From positions 23,437 to 87,436 of the forward strand of contig WFSG01000018.1 of NCBI GenBank assembly GCA_015486075.1: DNA of 64,000 nt, read 5' to 3'. This document shows, piece after piece, positions 27,846 to 36,359 of this stretch. A program made the translations under genes and the position numbers. The stretch's first letter is position 1. Every line of letters begins with the position of its first letter. This DNA is from Deltaproteobacteria bacterium (GTDB lineage Bacteria > Desulfobacterota > Desulfomonilia > UBA1062). The notes under the pieces were generated by a model. That model saw only the letters and a program-made list of their open reading frames with translations, had not been told where the DNA came from and ran no database searches.

Positions 27846-29608
27846 AGAATGATATTGCTATTTACAAGAGGCTCTTGACCTACCTAAAGCCTTACTGGTT
27901 AAGGCTTGTAATTGCCTCCTTGTTGATGCTCGTCATATCTGGGTGCCAGGCATTACTTGCCTTTCTGGTAAAGCCAGTGCTCGACGATATATTCATTGCC
28001 AAAGATGTAGGCATGCTCAAGGTCATACCCCTTGCCGTTGTGGGTATATTTTTCGTAAGGGGTATATGTGACTATGGACGTTACTACCTCATGGCCGATG
28101 TTAGCCAGAGGGTAGTAAGGAACCTACGGTACAAGCTTTACGCTCACCTGCACAGGCTTTCCATGAACTTCTACACCAATACTCAAACAGGTATATTAAT
28201 ATCTAGGATAACAAACGATGTCAATCTAGTACAAGCATCTGTAACAAACGCAGTAACAGGCCTTGTAAGGGAGACCTTTACCATGGCGGGACTAATGTTC
28301 GTCGTATTCTACCGTGACTGGAAGCTCGCTATCGTAGCTATGATTGTCTTTCCTTTGGTGGCCTATTCCATAAGCAGGTTTGGGGATAAGCTCAAGCATT
28401 ACTCTACGAAGAGCATGAAGGTGATGGGTGATGTCATGAGTATACTTGACGAGACATTCTCTGGCATGCGTATTGTCAAGGCCTATAACATGGAGGAATA
28501 CGAGAAGTCACGTTTTGCCGTTGAGAATAACAGGTACTATCGTAACTGGATGAGAAGACTCGCAATCCGTGCTATATCTTCGCCTCTCATGGTGTTCATG
28601 GGGGGTATCAGCATTTCTTTTATTATATGGTACGGTGGTATGAGCGTTATAAGGGGTACCTCGACCCCTGGCAACTTTTTCTCATTCATGACCGCACTAT
28701 TTATGCTCTACGCTCCCATAAAGCGATTCAACGAGCTAAACATGGTCGTACAGGAAGGTATAGCAGCTGCAAAGAGGGTGTTCGAAATACTGGACACCGA
28801 GCCCGTTATAAAAGATAGGCCTGGTGCGGTAGAATTAAAAAGGGTGAAGGGCTATTTAGAGTTCAAGGATGTTTGGTTTTCTTATGATCACAAGGTCTCA
28901 ACGTCCGGAGTCCCAGAAGATGCACGTTATGTACTAAGGAGTATAGGCTTTAGAGCGGAACCCGGCCAGAAAATCGCCATTGTAGGCGAGTCAGGGGCAG
29001 GAAAGAGTACCTTGGCCAACCTCGTACCAAGGCTTTTTGATGTAACAAGGGGAGCCATCTTGATAGATGGTATTGATATCAGGGATGTTACCATCTCTTC
29101 CCTGAGGGCTAACATTGCAATAGTAACCCAGGAGATGGTGCTTTTCAACGATACTGTGAAGGCAAACATATCCTACGGCTCTGATACGATGGATATGGAT
29201 AGGATAATCCTTGCAGCCAAGGCAGCTAATGCTCACGATTTTATAGTACGAATGCCCAAGGGGTATGATACGGTAATAGGTGAGAGTGGTATAAAGCTCT
29301 CGGGCGGGCAGAGGCAACGTATCTGTATTGCACGGGCAATTATGAAAGACTCCCCTGTTCTCATACTGGACGAGGCCACGTCATCACTGGATACAGAGGC
29401 TGAAAGGGAGGTTCAGGCTGCCCTTAATAGTTTGATGGCGGGAAGAACAACCCTTATAATAGCACACAGGCTCTCAACGCTTGTAGGGGCTGATTGGCTA
29501 ATAGTACTTAACATGGGAGAGATAGTTGAACAGGGGACTCATTCCGAACTAATGGCAAAAGGTGGATATTACGCTAGACTATACGAGCTACAGTTTGAAG
29601 GTGCTTAG
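27818..29608 (+). CDS. msbA: Lipid A export ABC transporter MsbA
   Basis: The 596-residue protein is a full half-transporter: six transmembrane helices in residues about 25-330, then an ATPase domain with Walker A GESGAGKST near 389-397, signature LSGGQRQRICIARAI near 493-507, and Walker B VLILDEATSSLDTEAE. It flips core-lipid A across the inner membrane. The ATG at 27818 lies inside lpxB behind GAAGAGG; a GTG at 27842 overlapping the lpxB stop is the alternative. A short insertion (about 12 residues) follows FSYD before Walker A. Position between lpxB and lpxK supports MsbA over a generic exporter. Confidence 0.92.
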   Translation: MDNKHAFGVKNDIAIYKRLLTYLKPYWLRLVIASLLMLVISGCQALLAFLVKPVLDDIFIAKDVGMLKVIPLAVVGIFFVRGICDYGRYYLMADVSQRVVRNLRYKLYAHLHRLSMNFYTNTQTGILISRITNDVNLVQASVTNAVTGLVRETFTMAGLMFVVFYRDWKLAIVAMIVFPLVAYSISRFGDKLKHYSTKSMKVMGDVMSILDETFSGMRIVKAYNMEEYEKSRFAVENNRYYRNWMRRLAIRAISSPLMVFMGGISISFIIWYGGMSVIRGTSTPGNFFSFMTALFMLYAPIKRFNELNMVVQEGIAAAKRVFEILDTEPVIKDRPGAVELKRVKGYLEFKDVWFSYDHKVSTSGVPEDARYVLRSIGFRAEPGQKIAIVGESGAGKSTLANLVPRLFDVTRGAILIDGIDIRDVTISSLRANIAIVTQEMVLFNDTVKANISYGSDTMDMDRIILAAKAANAHDFIVRMPKGYDTVIGESGIKLSGGQRQRICIARAIMKDSPVLILDEATSSLDTEAEREVQAALNSLMAGRTTLIIAHRLSTLVGADWLIVLNMGEIVEQGTHSELMAKGGYYARLYELQFEGA

Positions 29609-30551
29609 AATACTATCTTTAATCTATGGCCTAGTGGTTTACCTGAGGAACCTTTTCTACGATACGGGTGTGCTCAAATCTCATCAAGCACCCTGCCTTG
29701 TTGTAAGCGTGGGTAACATAGAGGCAGGTGGCACAGGAAAGACACCATTTAGCCTTGCCCTGGCCGAAGAACTTAAGTCCAGGGGATACAAAGTAGCCAT
29801 AGTGACAAGGGGATACAAGGGGAAGGAAAAAGGGGTCTTGAGGGTCGATGGTTCCTGTGACGTGAGGGGTGTAGGAGATGAGGCCCTTTTCATGGCAAAG
29901 AGTTCAAGTGTACCCGTTGTCAAGGCTGTTGATAGGCTAAAGGGTGCGCTTTACGCAACAAGGAAGCTAGGGGTAGACATGGTTATATTGGACGACGGTT
30001 TTCAGCACAGGAGATTATCGAGAGACATGGACATAGTACTTGTTAGCAGGGATCTCAGGAAAGAGCACCTTCTTCCATGGGGTAACCTTAGGGAACATGC
30101 ATCTCAGCTCAAGCGCGCTCACATGGTTGTCTATACAAAAGGATCAGGTGGCAAGGGCAAGGTGCATGCGAGTCTATGTCCACAGTGCCTTGTGGCATCC
30201 AATGGAAAAGAACATGCCTGCGAGTTACTTCAGGGGAAATCGATTCTGGCATTCTGTGGCATTGCAAGGCCAGAGGATTTTTTTGAACTTCTCGAGGGCC
30301 TAGGTGCGCACGTTGAGCCTATGGTGTTCAGGGATCATCATTTGTTTTCGAAGCAGGATATAGAACGTATCAAAAGACGTGCCAGACATCATGATCTTGT
30401 TGTGACAACAGAAAAGGACATGGTAAGATTTTATTCGGATATGCCAGGGGATAATTGGTATTCCCTTAGGGTAAGGATGAAGGTGGATGGTATGGACATA
30501 ATCGTGCAGGAGATAGAGAAAATTGCAGGGAAAGGCCGTATTCCTCGATAG
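29595..30551 (+). CDS. lpxK: Tetraacyldisaccharide 4'-kinase LpxK
   Basis: LpxK phosphorylates the lipid A disaccharide at the 4' position. The protein (about 318 residues) has an N-terminal amphipathic/membrane segment with YGLVVYLRNLFYDTGVLK, the P-loop SVGNIEAGGTGKTPF, then KSRGYKVAIVTRGYKG-like sequence, and the DDGFQHRRLSRDMDIVLV block. The start is uncertain: TTG 29595 or GTG 29601 near the end of msbA both fit the family length, and neither has a strong ribosome site; an in-frame GTG at 29562 would overlap msbA by 47 bases. Confidence 0.92.
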   Translation: MKVLRILSLIYGLVVYLRNLFYDTGVLKSHQAPCLVVSVGNIEAGGTGKTPFSLALAEELKSRGYKVAIVTRGYKGKEKGVLRVDGSCDVRGVGDEALFMAKSSSVPVVKAVDRLKGALYATRKLGVDMVILDDGFQHRRLSRDMDIVLVSRDLRKEHLLPWGNLREHASQLKRAHMVVYTKGSGGKGKVHASLCPQCLVASNGKEHACELLQGKSILAFCGIARPEDFFELLEGLGAHVEPMVFRDHHLFSKQDIERIKRRARHHDLVVTTEKDMVRFYSDMPGDNWYSLRVRMKVDGMDIIVQEIEKIAGKGRIPR

Positions 30552-31077
30552 GGACGGTACCATAATAAAGGATAAGGTATATCTGAGAAATCCTGAAGGT
30601 GTAGAGATACTACCTGGTGCCGGAGAGGCAATAGGAATGTTGAACTCGCTCGGCCTACCTGTGATTGTTGTAACGAACCAGTCCGGCATAGCAAGGGGCT
30701 ACCTGAGCGAAGAAAGACTAGGTATGATACACGAAAGGCTAGAGTATTTACTAAGAGAAGACGGCGCAAGGCTTGATGCTATATATTATTGCCCGCATCA
30801 CCCGGAAGGGATTATACCTGAGTACAAGCGTGATTGTACTTGCCGGAAGCCATCTCCGGGTATGCTCGAGATGGCCGCCAAGAGTTTCAGCCTTAAGCTT
30901 GCTGAATGTTACATGGTTGGTGACAAGGACATAGACATGGAGACGATCCACAGGGTTGGCGGCAAGGGTATACTACTAGGGTATAACAAGAACCTTGAGT
31001 CAGGTGTTGCTGTGGAGTATGTTGCGAGGGATTTGAAGGATGCAGTTAGATGGATTATAAAAGATCTTACATCCTAG
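30523..31077 (+). CDS. gmhB: D-glycero-D-manno-heptose 1,7-bisphosphate 7-phosphatase GmhB
   Basis: The 184-residue HAD enzyme begins KAVFLDRDGTIIKDKVYL with the catalytic DxD and carries VVTNQSGIARGYLSEE near 48-63, the zinc-site cysteines/histidine CPHHPEG plus DCTCRKPSPGM near 88-113, and YMVGDKDIDMETIHRVGGKG near 130-149. It makes the ADP-heptose precursor of the LPS inner core, which fits its place in the LPS operon. The start is a TTG at 30523 inside lpxK, behind GGAGATAG. Confidence 0.92.
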   Translation: MQGKAVFLDRDGTIIKDKVYLRNPEGVEILPGAGEAIGMLNSLGLPVIVVTNQSGIARGYLSEERLGMIHERLEYLLREDGARLDAIYYCPHHPEGIIPEYKRDCTCRKPSPGMLEMAAKSFSLKLAECYMVGDKDIDMETIHRVGGKGILLGYNKNLESGVAVEYVARDLKDAVRWIIKDLTS

Positions 31078-31109
31078 GTAGGAGTGCTGAACGATTCAGG
31101 GAGAACAAG

Positions 31110-32063
31110 ATGTTGAGGAGGGTACGCTATATATTCTCTCTTGGCATGATATGGTTACTAGAGCAATTGCCGTACGGTTTTGCAATAGGTATTGCAAGGG
31201 TATTTGGGTTTTTAGGATGGCTTTTAGACCCGCTGCATAGGAGAATAGCAGAAATCCAGATGAAGAATGCCCTTGGCAAAGGGTATAGTACGGGTGATTC
31301 TCTAAGGGTGTTCATGAGGCACGGGGATATACTTGTTGATGCCATAAGGTTTGCTTACATGGACGCCGAGGAGCTTTCAAGAAGGGTAACCATAGAGGGA
31401 AGGCAATTTCTTGATGAAGCGCTTGCTTCAAATAGAGGGGTGATGCTTATTACAGGCCATGTAGGCAACTGGGAGATACTTGCCCATCTTCCAAGACTCA
31501 TTGGTATAGAATTTTGCGTGATGGCGGATAGGAGGAAAGATCCCCTAATGGAATCAATCGTTGATTCCATTCGTTCACGCTCAGGGGCAACAATACTTCC
31601 CCCCAAGGGCAAGGCTCTAATGCTGATAAGGGAACTTAGGAAGGGCAGGGTCATCGGGATACTTGTAGATCAGAGAGGTAAGAGAGGAGACAAGGTGTTT
31701 TGCGATGTCTTTGGTATGCCTGCACCCACCAATCCAGCCCCGGCCTTTATTGCCATAAAGGGCGATGCCATAATAGTGCCAGTTTATGCGATAAAGGAAA
31801 AAGGTAAATACAGGGTATGTTTTGAGAACGCAATCGATGCGAGGGCTTTCTCCAGGGACAGGGAGGGCATTTTTGATCTATCACAGGCTATGCAGACTTG
31901 GGTAGAGTCTGTGGTGAGAAGATATCCCACCCACTGGTTCTGGCTCCACAGCAGGTGGACCAGACGTTCTGATATGCGTAAAATTATAAAGACAGGGCAA
32001 GATTTCAGGACATACATATTTACCCAGAACGAGAGAGTGATGCACGGGAGTCCTATGATTTAA
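31110..32063 (+). CDS. lpxL: Lipid A lauroyl/myristoyl acyltransferase (LpxL/HtrB family)
   Basis: This enzyme adds a secondary acyl chain to lipid A at the inner membrane. Motifs are GVMLITGHVGNWEILAH with the HxxxxE catalytic pair near residue 122, VMADRRKDPLME, GVIGILVDQRGKRGDKV-like sequence, and PTHWFWLHSRWTRR near the C-terminus. The ATG at 31110 (317 aa) is preferred because GGGAG lies 6 bases upstream and MLRRVRYIFSLGMIWLLEQL matches the usual amphipathic start; an ATG at 31050 overlapping gmhB would add 20 residues. It is the last gene of the envelope operon. Confidence 0.9.
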   Translation: MLRRVRYIFSLGMIWLLEQLPYGFAIGIARVFGFLGWLLDPLHRRIAEIQMKNALGKGYSTGDSLRVFMRHGDILVDAIRFAYMDAEELSRRVTIEGRQFLDEALASNRGVMLITGHVGNWEILAHLPRLIGIEFCVMADRRKDPLMESIVDSIRSRSGATILPPKGKALMLIRELRKGRVIGILVDQRGKRGDKVFCDVFGMPAPTNPAPAFIAIKGDAIIVPVYAIKEKGKYRVCFENAIDARAFSRDREGIFDLSQAMQTWVESVVRRYPTHWFWLHSRWTRRSDMRKIIKTGQDFRTYIFTQNERVMHGSPMI

Positions 32064-32064
32064 C

Positions 32065-32094
32065 TTGACTTTCATTTTGTCTAACATTTATAAG
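32065..32094 (+). promoter_or_regulatory. Sigma-70-type promoter of tRNA-Cys
   Basis: TTGACT (32065-32070), 18 bases, then TATAAG (32089-32094) directly upstream of the tRNA, with a predicted start about 5 bases before its 5' end. The -35 box begins two bases after the lpxL stop. It may also supply the omptin-like gene downstream. Confidence 0.6.
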
Positions 32095-32105
32095 ATCATA
32101 AAAAT

Positions 32106-32180
32106 GGCGGCATAGCCAAGTGGTAAGGCGACGGTCTGCAAAACCGTTATTCACCGGTTCGAATCCGGTTGCCGCCTCCA
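32106..32180 (+). tRNA. tRNA-Cys (GCA)
   Basis: A complete cloverleaf can be drawn: acceptor GGCGGCA pairs with TGCCGCC, the anticodon stem ACGGT/ACCGT encloses CTGCAAA with anticodon GCA, and the T arm ACCGG-TTCGAAT-CCGGT is perfect. The discriminator is T, as required for cysteine tRNA, and CCA is encoded (32178-32180). It lies between lpxL and the omptin-like gene on the same strand. Confidence 0.96.
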
Positions 32181-32200
32181 GTAAATGGTTGTGGATTTTT

Positions 32201-33139
32201 ATGCCCAGATTACAAAAGTCTATCTTCATCTGCTCTATCTGTTTTTTTATTCTGGCTAATACACTGCCAGCCTTTGCAGCAAAGCCAGCAGTAGATTTCG
32301 GGTTAGAAACAGGCTATCTAAGAGGCAATACCACCTATGATATTACGCTGGGCACAGGTACTAGTGAACTTAAATGGCCACTAGATATGTATATGGCTGG
32401 TTTCACCTATTCCTGCTCATACAAAGATTTTGGTTTTAGGGTCTCTTATCTCAAGGCACCATCTAGGAAATACGGCACATCCTTGGAGGACACCGATTTA
32501 GACTTAAGAGTTGGTAGCTCCAACAGACTAATATACTCCGAGACCGAGCTAAAGGCAGAAGGTAATATTGCAAATATAGGTGCCCAGCTTTTCCTTGTAC
32601 AATATGATCACAACACTTTTGGACTAAGAGCTGGCTACAATTATCATTCCTTCTCTTATTCGGGATATGATACATCGCAGGTAACACTGGGGTCCGCTTC
32701 TAGCGGAATGTTTGTACCCGGGCGTGTGATTTACTACAAGGTGAATTACGGATCCTTGTATATGGGTTTTGAATACAGGTTAAAATTGCCTGGACACATA
32801 TACGCGTATGCCATGCTTGATTACAGCCCCAAGGCAAGGGCAAGGGACGAAGATGATCATTTCGTACGCTACAAGTTAAGCCGTGGCAACTGCACTGGAG
32901 ATGCTGTATATATAACAATGTCGGCAATGTACACCTTTGGCAATGGCTGGAGTGTATACGTAGATGGCATGTATAGCCGTATAAGGACCAATGGCGAGCA
33001 GGATCAGGTATGGTATGGTGATGATCCGGGTACACTCTTTAATGAAACCGGCTTTGCCATTATTGGCATTAACCAAGATATAGACATGGACTTGGGATAT
33101 ATAGGTATTGGCCTTGTATATTCGTTCCAGGTGGATTAA
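32201..33139 (+). CDS. Omptin-like outer-membrane protease/adhesin
   Basis: The 312-residue precursor has a signal peptide (about residues 1-27, ending AFAA) and alternating aromatic beta-strands ending GYIGIGLVYSFQVD, an outer-membrane barrel of omptin size. Two omptin catalytic signatures can be aligned: EDTDLD with D97 and D99 (OmpT has DQD) and DEDDHF with D218 and H220 (OmpT has DNDEHY). Known omptins are aspartyl-type surface proteases that need rough LPS. General similarity is low, so family placement is a motif-based inference. It starts 20 bases after tRNA-Cys with no clear terminator between, and no strong ribosome site. Confidence 0.65.
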   Translation: MPRLQKSIFICSICFFILANTLPAFAAKPAVDFGLETGYLRGNTTYDITLGTGTSELKWPLDMYMAGFTYSCSYKDFGFRVSYLKAPSRKYGTSLEDTDLDLRVGSSNRLIYSETELKAEGNIANIGAQLFLVQYDHNTFGLRAGYNYHSFSYSGYDTSQVTLGSASSGMFVPGRVIYYKVNYGSLYMGFEYRLKLPGHIYAYAMLDYSPKARARDEDDHFVRYKLSRGNCTGDAVYITMSAMYTFGNGWSVYVDGMYSRIRTNGEQDQVWYGDDPGTLFNETGFAIIGINQDIDMDLGYIGIGLVYSFQVD

Positions 33140-33229
33140 AGGGCTAGTTTTTAGGAATGAATTATTTTACAGGTGCATGACTCTTTGTTATGATACTAAC
33201 CATGTATGAATAGGCAGCCCTTTTGTTGA

Positions 33230-33238
33230 TGGTATAAT
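33230..33238 (+). promoter_or_regulatory. Extended -10 promoter candidate upstream of argB
   Basis: TGGTATAAT is an extended -10 element (TG-N-TATAAT) with no good -35. It lies 157 bases upstream of argB in a 255-base gap that otherwise holds only a spaced inverted repeat (33138-33145 with 33216-33223) and A/T-rich sequence. AGGAGAG (33381-33387) precedes the argB ATG. Confidence 0.45.
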
Positions 33239-33394
33239 GATCACTTGGTAGTGTTAACATCCTTATGTTGGCATCTTATTCTTGGGAAGAGTTTCTTCTT
33301 ATCTGTATGTTTATATCTTCTTCTTAAAAAAAGCTGGATATACATAGTTTATAAGTGTTAAATTACATGCTTTGCTAGACAGGAGAGTTTTGTT

Positions 33395-34282
33395 ATGGAA
33401 CAGGCAATACAGAGAGCAAAGGTTCTCATAGAGGCCCTTCCTTACATAAGGGATTTTAGGGGCAAGAGAATAGTAATAAAGTACGGTGGGCATGCCATGG
33501 TGGACCCAAAGTTCAAAAAGAAGTTTGCCAGACAGATTGTCCTGCTCAATTATGTGGGCATAAACGTGGTTGTGGTCCATGGTGGTGGACTTCAGATAGG
33601 CAATGTCCTTGAGCAGATGGGGATGGAGTCGACCTTTGTAAAGGGCAGGCGTGTAACCGATTCAAGGACCATGGATGTTGTTGAAATGGTGCTGGCTGGT
33701 GGTGTCAACAAGGAGGTGGTCACTCTAATCAATAACGAGGGCGGTAGGGCAGTTGGGTTATCTGGCAAGGACGGTGGCCTGATAAGGGCAAGGAAACTAT
33801 TTTTAAAGGATAACGAAGCAGCCAAAGGGAATGAAGGTGTTGTTGATATGGGCTATGTAGGTGAGGTTACATCGGTTGATACAGCCATTATAGATACCTT
33901 AGAAAGGGCGGGTTACGTTGTTGTTATTGCCCCCCTGGGTGTCGGTGAAGCAGGCGAAACCTACAATATCAATGCTGATTCTGTTGCAGCTGAGATCGCC
34001 ATAGGTCTCGGTGCCGAGAAACTCATAATCCTCACGGACGAGGCAGGGGTTCTGGACAAGGATGGGGTATTGATATCCAGCATAGAGCACAAGGATATAT
34101 CTTGCCTGATCGAAGACTCTGTTGTCACGGGCGGCATGATACCCAAGCTGGAATGTTGCATGAGGGCGCTAGAAGGAGGGGTTATGAAGGCGCATATTAT
34201 AGATGGCATGGTTCCTTACTCCATACTGCTGGAGCTCTTTACAGACTCAGGCATAGGGACTCAGATTGTAAAAGGGGAATAG
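33395..34282 (+). CDS. argB: Acetylglutamate kinase ArgB
   Basis: ArgB phosphorylates N-acetylglutamate, the second step of arginine synthesis. The 295-residue protein shows IVIKYGGHAMVDP near 25-37, VVVVHGGGLQIGNVLEQMGM near 53-72, NEGGRAVGLSGKDGG near 108-122, and the arginine-site region NINADSVAAEIAIGLGAEKL near 190-209. The N-terminal helix (residues 3-18) fits arginine-inhibited hexameric ArgB. First gene of the arginine-lysine cluster; argC and argJ are not in the window. Confidence 0.96.
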   Translation: MEQAIQRAKVLIEALPYIRDFRGKRIVIKYGGHAMVDPKFKKKFARQIVLLNYVGINVVVVHGGGLQIGNVLEQMGMESTFVKGRRVTDSRTMDVVEMVLAGGVNKEVVTLINNEGGRAVGLSGKDGGLIRARKLFLKDNEAAKGNEGVVDMGYVGEVTSVDTAIIDTLERAGYVVVIAPLGVGEAGETYNINADSVAAEIAIGLGAEKLIILTDEAGVLDKDGVLISSIEHKDISCLIEDSVVTGGMIPKLECCMRALEGGVMKAHIIDGMVPYSILLELFTDSGIGTQIVKGE

Positions 34283-35449
34283 ATGACCCAGTATCTTATG
34301 AACACGTATGCACGCCTGCCTGTTGCCCTTGTAAAGGGTAGGGGTGCTTGGGTATGGGATGTGGATGGCAAGTCATACCTTGACATGGTCAGTGGTATAG
34401 CGGTTTGCTCTCTTGGCCATTGCCACCCGGATGTGGTAAAGGCTGTTTCTGAACAGGCGGAGAACCTGTTCCACTGTTCCAACCTGTACAGAATACCCCA
34501 GCAGGAACAGCTGGCAGAGCTCATAGTAAATAATGCCTTTGATGGCAGGGTTTTCTTCTGCAACTCCGGTGCAGAGGCCAATGAGGCAGCCATCAAGCTG
34601 TCCAGACGGTACTGCAATGAAAGAAAACAAGGCGCTGCAAAGATTATTGCCATGGAGGGTTCTTTTCATGGGAGGACACTCGCAACAGTGGCCGCAACTG
34701 GCCAGGCAAAATTCAGACAAGGGTTCGATCCCATCCCTAGTGGTTTTGAGATAGTGCCTTACGGTAATGTAGATGCACTCATTGACGCGATAGATGAGGA
34801 AACCGGGGCGATCATGCTTGAGCCCATACAGGGGGAGAGCGGTGTACATGTACCGCCCGAGGGTTACCTGAGGCAAGTGCGAAAAATATGCGACGAGCAT
34901 GGTCTGCTCTTGATACTGGACGAGGTGCAGACCGGTATGGCAAGGACAGGCAGGTTTTTTGCCTACATGTACGAGGGGGCGGAACCTGATATAATGACCA
35001 TGGCAAAGGCCCTTGCGAATGGTTTCCCTGTAGGTGCCATGGTTGCGAAGCCTTTTGTGGCAGATGCCTTTACGCCTGGGAGTCATGCATCTACCTTCGG
35101 CGGCAATCCTCTTGCAATGTCCGCAGGTATTGCTACTATATCTACCATCGTAAAGGATAATATAGTTGAGAAAAGCCTTCAACAAGGTATGTACCTGATG
35201 CATGGCCTAGACGAGTTAAAAGAAGTTCATCCTTGCATACAGGAGGTAAGGGGTAAGGGTTTGATGGTAGGCGTGGACTTTGATACCGATATATCTTCCT
35301 TTCCCGTAGATGGCCTAGGTAAGGGTATACTATTGAACGTGATAAAGGGCAGGATCCTGAGACTGGTGCCACCTCTTATTATATCTAGCCGGGAGATAGA
35401 CCAGGCAATTGAGATGATAGATGATATACTGAAGGACAATGGGCTATAA
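34283..35449 (+). CDS. argD: Acetylornithine aminotransferase ArgD
   Basis: ArgD is a PLP enzyme of arginine synthesis that may also serve succinyl-diaminopimelate. The 388-residue protein has FFCNSGAEANEAAIKLSRRY near 90-109, GSFHGRTLATVAATGQAKFR near 128-147, LLILDEVQTGMARTGRFFAY near 209-228, and the PLP lysine in MTMAKALANGFPVGAM near 239-254. Its ATG follows the argB TAG without a gap. Confidence 0.95.
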   Translation: MTQYLMNTYARLPVALVKGRGAWVWDVDGKSYLDMVSGIAVCSLGHCHPDVVKAVSEQAENLFHCSNLYRIPQQEQLAELIVNNAFDGRVFFCNSGAEANEAAIKLSRRYCNERKQGAAKIIAMEGSFHGRTLATVAATGQAKFRQGFDPIPSGFEIVPYGNVDALIDAIDEETGAIMLEPIQGESGVHVPPEGYLRQVRKICDEHGLLLILDEVQTGMARTGRFFAYMYEGAEPDIMTMAKALANGFPVGAMVAKPFVADAFTPGSHASTFGGNPLAMSAGIATISTIVKDNIVEKSLQQGMYLMHGLDELKEVHPCIQEVRGKGLMVGVDFDTDISSFPVDGLGKGILLNVIKGRILRLVPPLIISSREIDQAIEMIDDILKDNGL

Positions 35450-36359
35450 AGTGAAGAAAGACTTCCTATCTATAATGGATCTTCAGCTTGGCGACATAGA
35501 GCGTGTGTTCTCAAGGGCGAAGGCCTTTAAGAATGGAGAGAAGTCAAGCGCCCTTTCGTCCAAGAGCGTTGTCCTCGTGTTTGAAAAAGCATCCACCAGG
35601 ACCAGGGTGTCTTTCGAGGTTGGGATTGCAAGGCTCGGTGGACACCCCGTAATTTTGACCCCTGAGGCATCGCAGATGGGGAGGGGCGAACCTATACGGG
35701 ACACTGCCCGCATACTTTCTGGTTATGCCCATGCTATTGTAATGAGGACGTTCGGACATTCAAGGATTAAGCAGATGGCTGCCTGGGCAGATGTACCGGT
35801 CATTAATGCACTAACAGACCTGCTACATCCCTGCCAGGTACTCTCGGATTGCTTCACGCTTAAACAGAGGTTCGGCGAGCTTAGGGGCAGGAAGATTGCA
35901 TGGGTGGGTGATGGTAACAACATGGCTAACTCTTGGATAAATGCGGCTTTCATGTTCGGGTTTGAGCTATGGATTGCATGTCCTCTAGGTTTTGAGCCGA
36001 AAAGCGAGATACTTGATACAGCCATTGCAAGGGGTGCAAAAGTAGAGATTGTAAGGCATCCTAGGGATGCCGTAAGGGATGCCATCGCGGTTAATACTGA
36101 CGTATGGGCCAGCATGGGACAGGAGCAGGAAGCCATCTCTAGAGAGGAGAAGTTCAGAGGCTTTCAGGTGGATTCCAGGTTGATGGCCGCTGCTGCAGGG
36201 GACGCCGTATTTATGCATTGCCTTCCTGCCCACAGGGGACAGGAGGTGAGCGATGAAGTTTTGGAGTCACCTAGGTCAATAGTATGGGAACAGGCTCTAA
36301 ACAGGCTTTACGTACAGATGGCCCTCATGGAATTACTAATGCAAGAGAGGAAAAGATGA
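35439..36359 (+). CDS. argF: Ornithine carbamoyltransferase ArgF
   Basis: The 306-residue enzyme forms citrulline from ornithine and carbamoyl phosphate. Carbamoyl-phosphate loop [15 protein letters not shown] lies near 49-63, [16 protein letters not shown] near 82-97, [18 protein letters not shown] near 130-147, and the ornithine-binding [17 protein letters not shown] near 258-274. The ATG overlaps argD by 11 bases; a GTG at 35451 just past the argD stop is an alternative start. Confidence 0.96.
   Translation: MGYKVKKDFLSIMDLQLGDIERVFSRAKAFKNGEKSSALSSKSVVLVFEKASTRTRVSFEVGIARLGGHPVILTPEASQMGRGEPIRDTARILSGYAHAIVMRTFGHSRIKQMAAWADVPVINALTDLLHPCQVLSDCFTLKQRFGELRGRKIAWVGDGNNMANSWINAAFMFGFELWIACPLGFEPKSEILDTAIARGAKVEIVRHPRDAVRDAIAVNTDVWASMGQEQEAISREEKFRGFQVDSRLMAAAAGDAVFMHCLPAHRGQEVSDEVLESPRSIVWEQALNRLYVQMALMELLMQERKR

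Noticed and set aside
33140..33394. Possible ArgR box upstream of argB (AATGAATTATTTTAC)
   Set aside because: Only a half-site resembles the ARG box and no second box lies at the expected spacing.
34373..35203. A 276-codon minus-strand open frame opposite argD
   Set aside because: argD is unambiguous on the plus strand; the antisense translation is rich in Cys, His and Tyr with no family features, as expected of a shadow frame.
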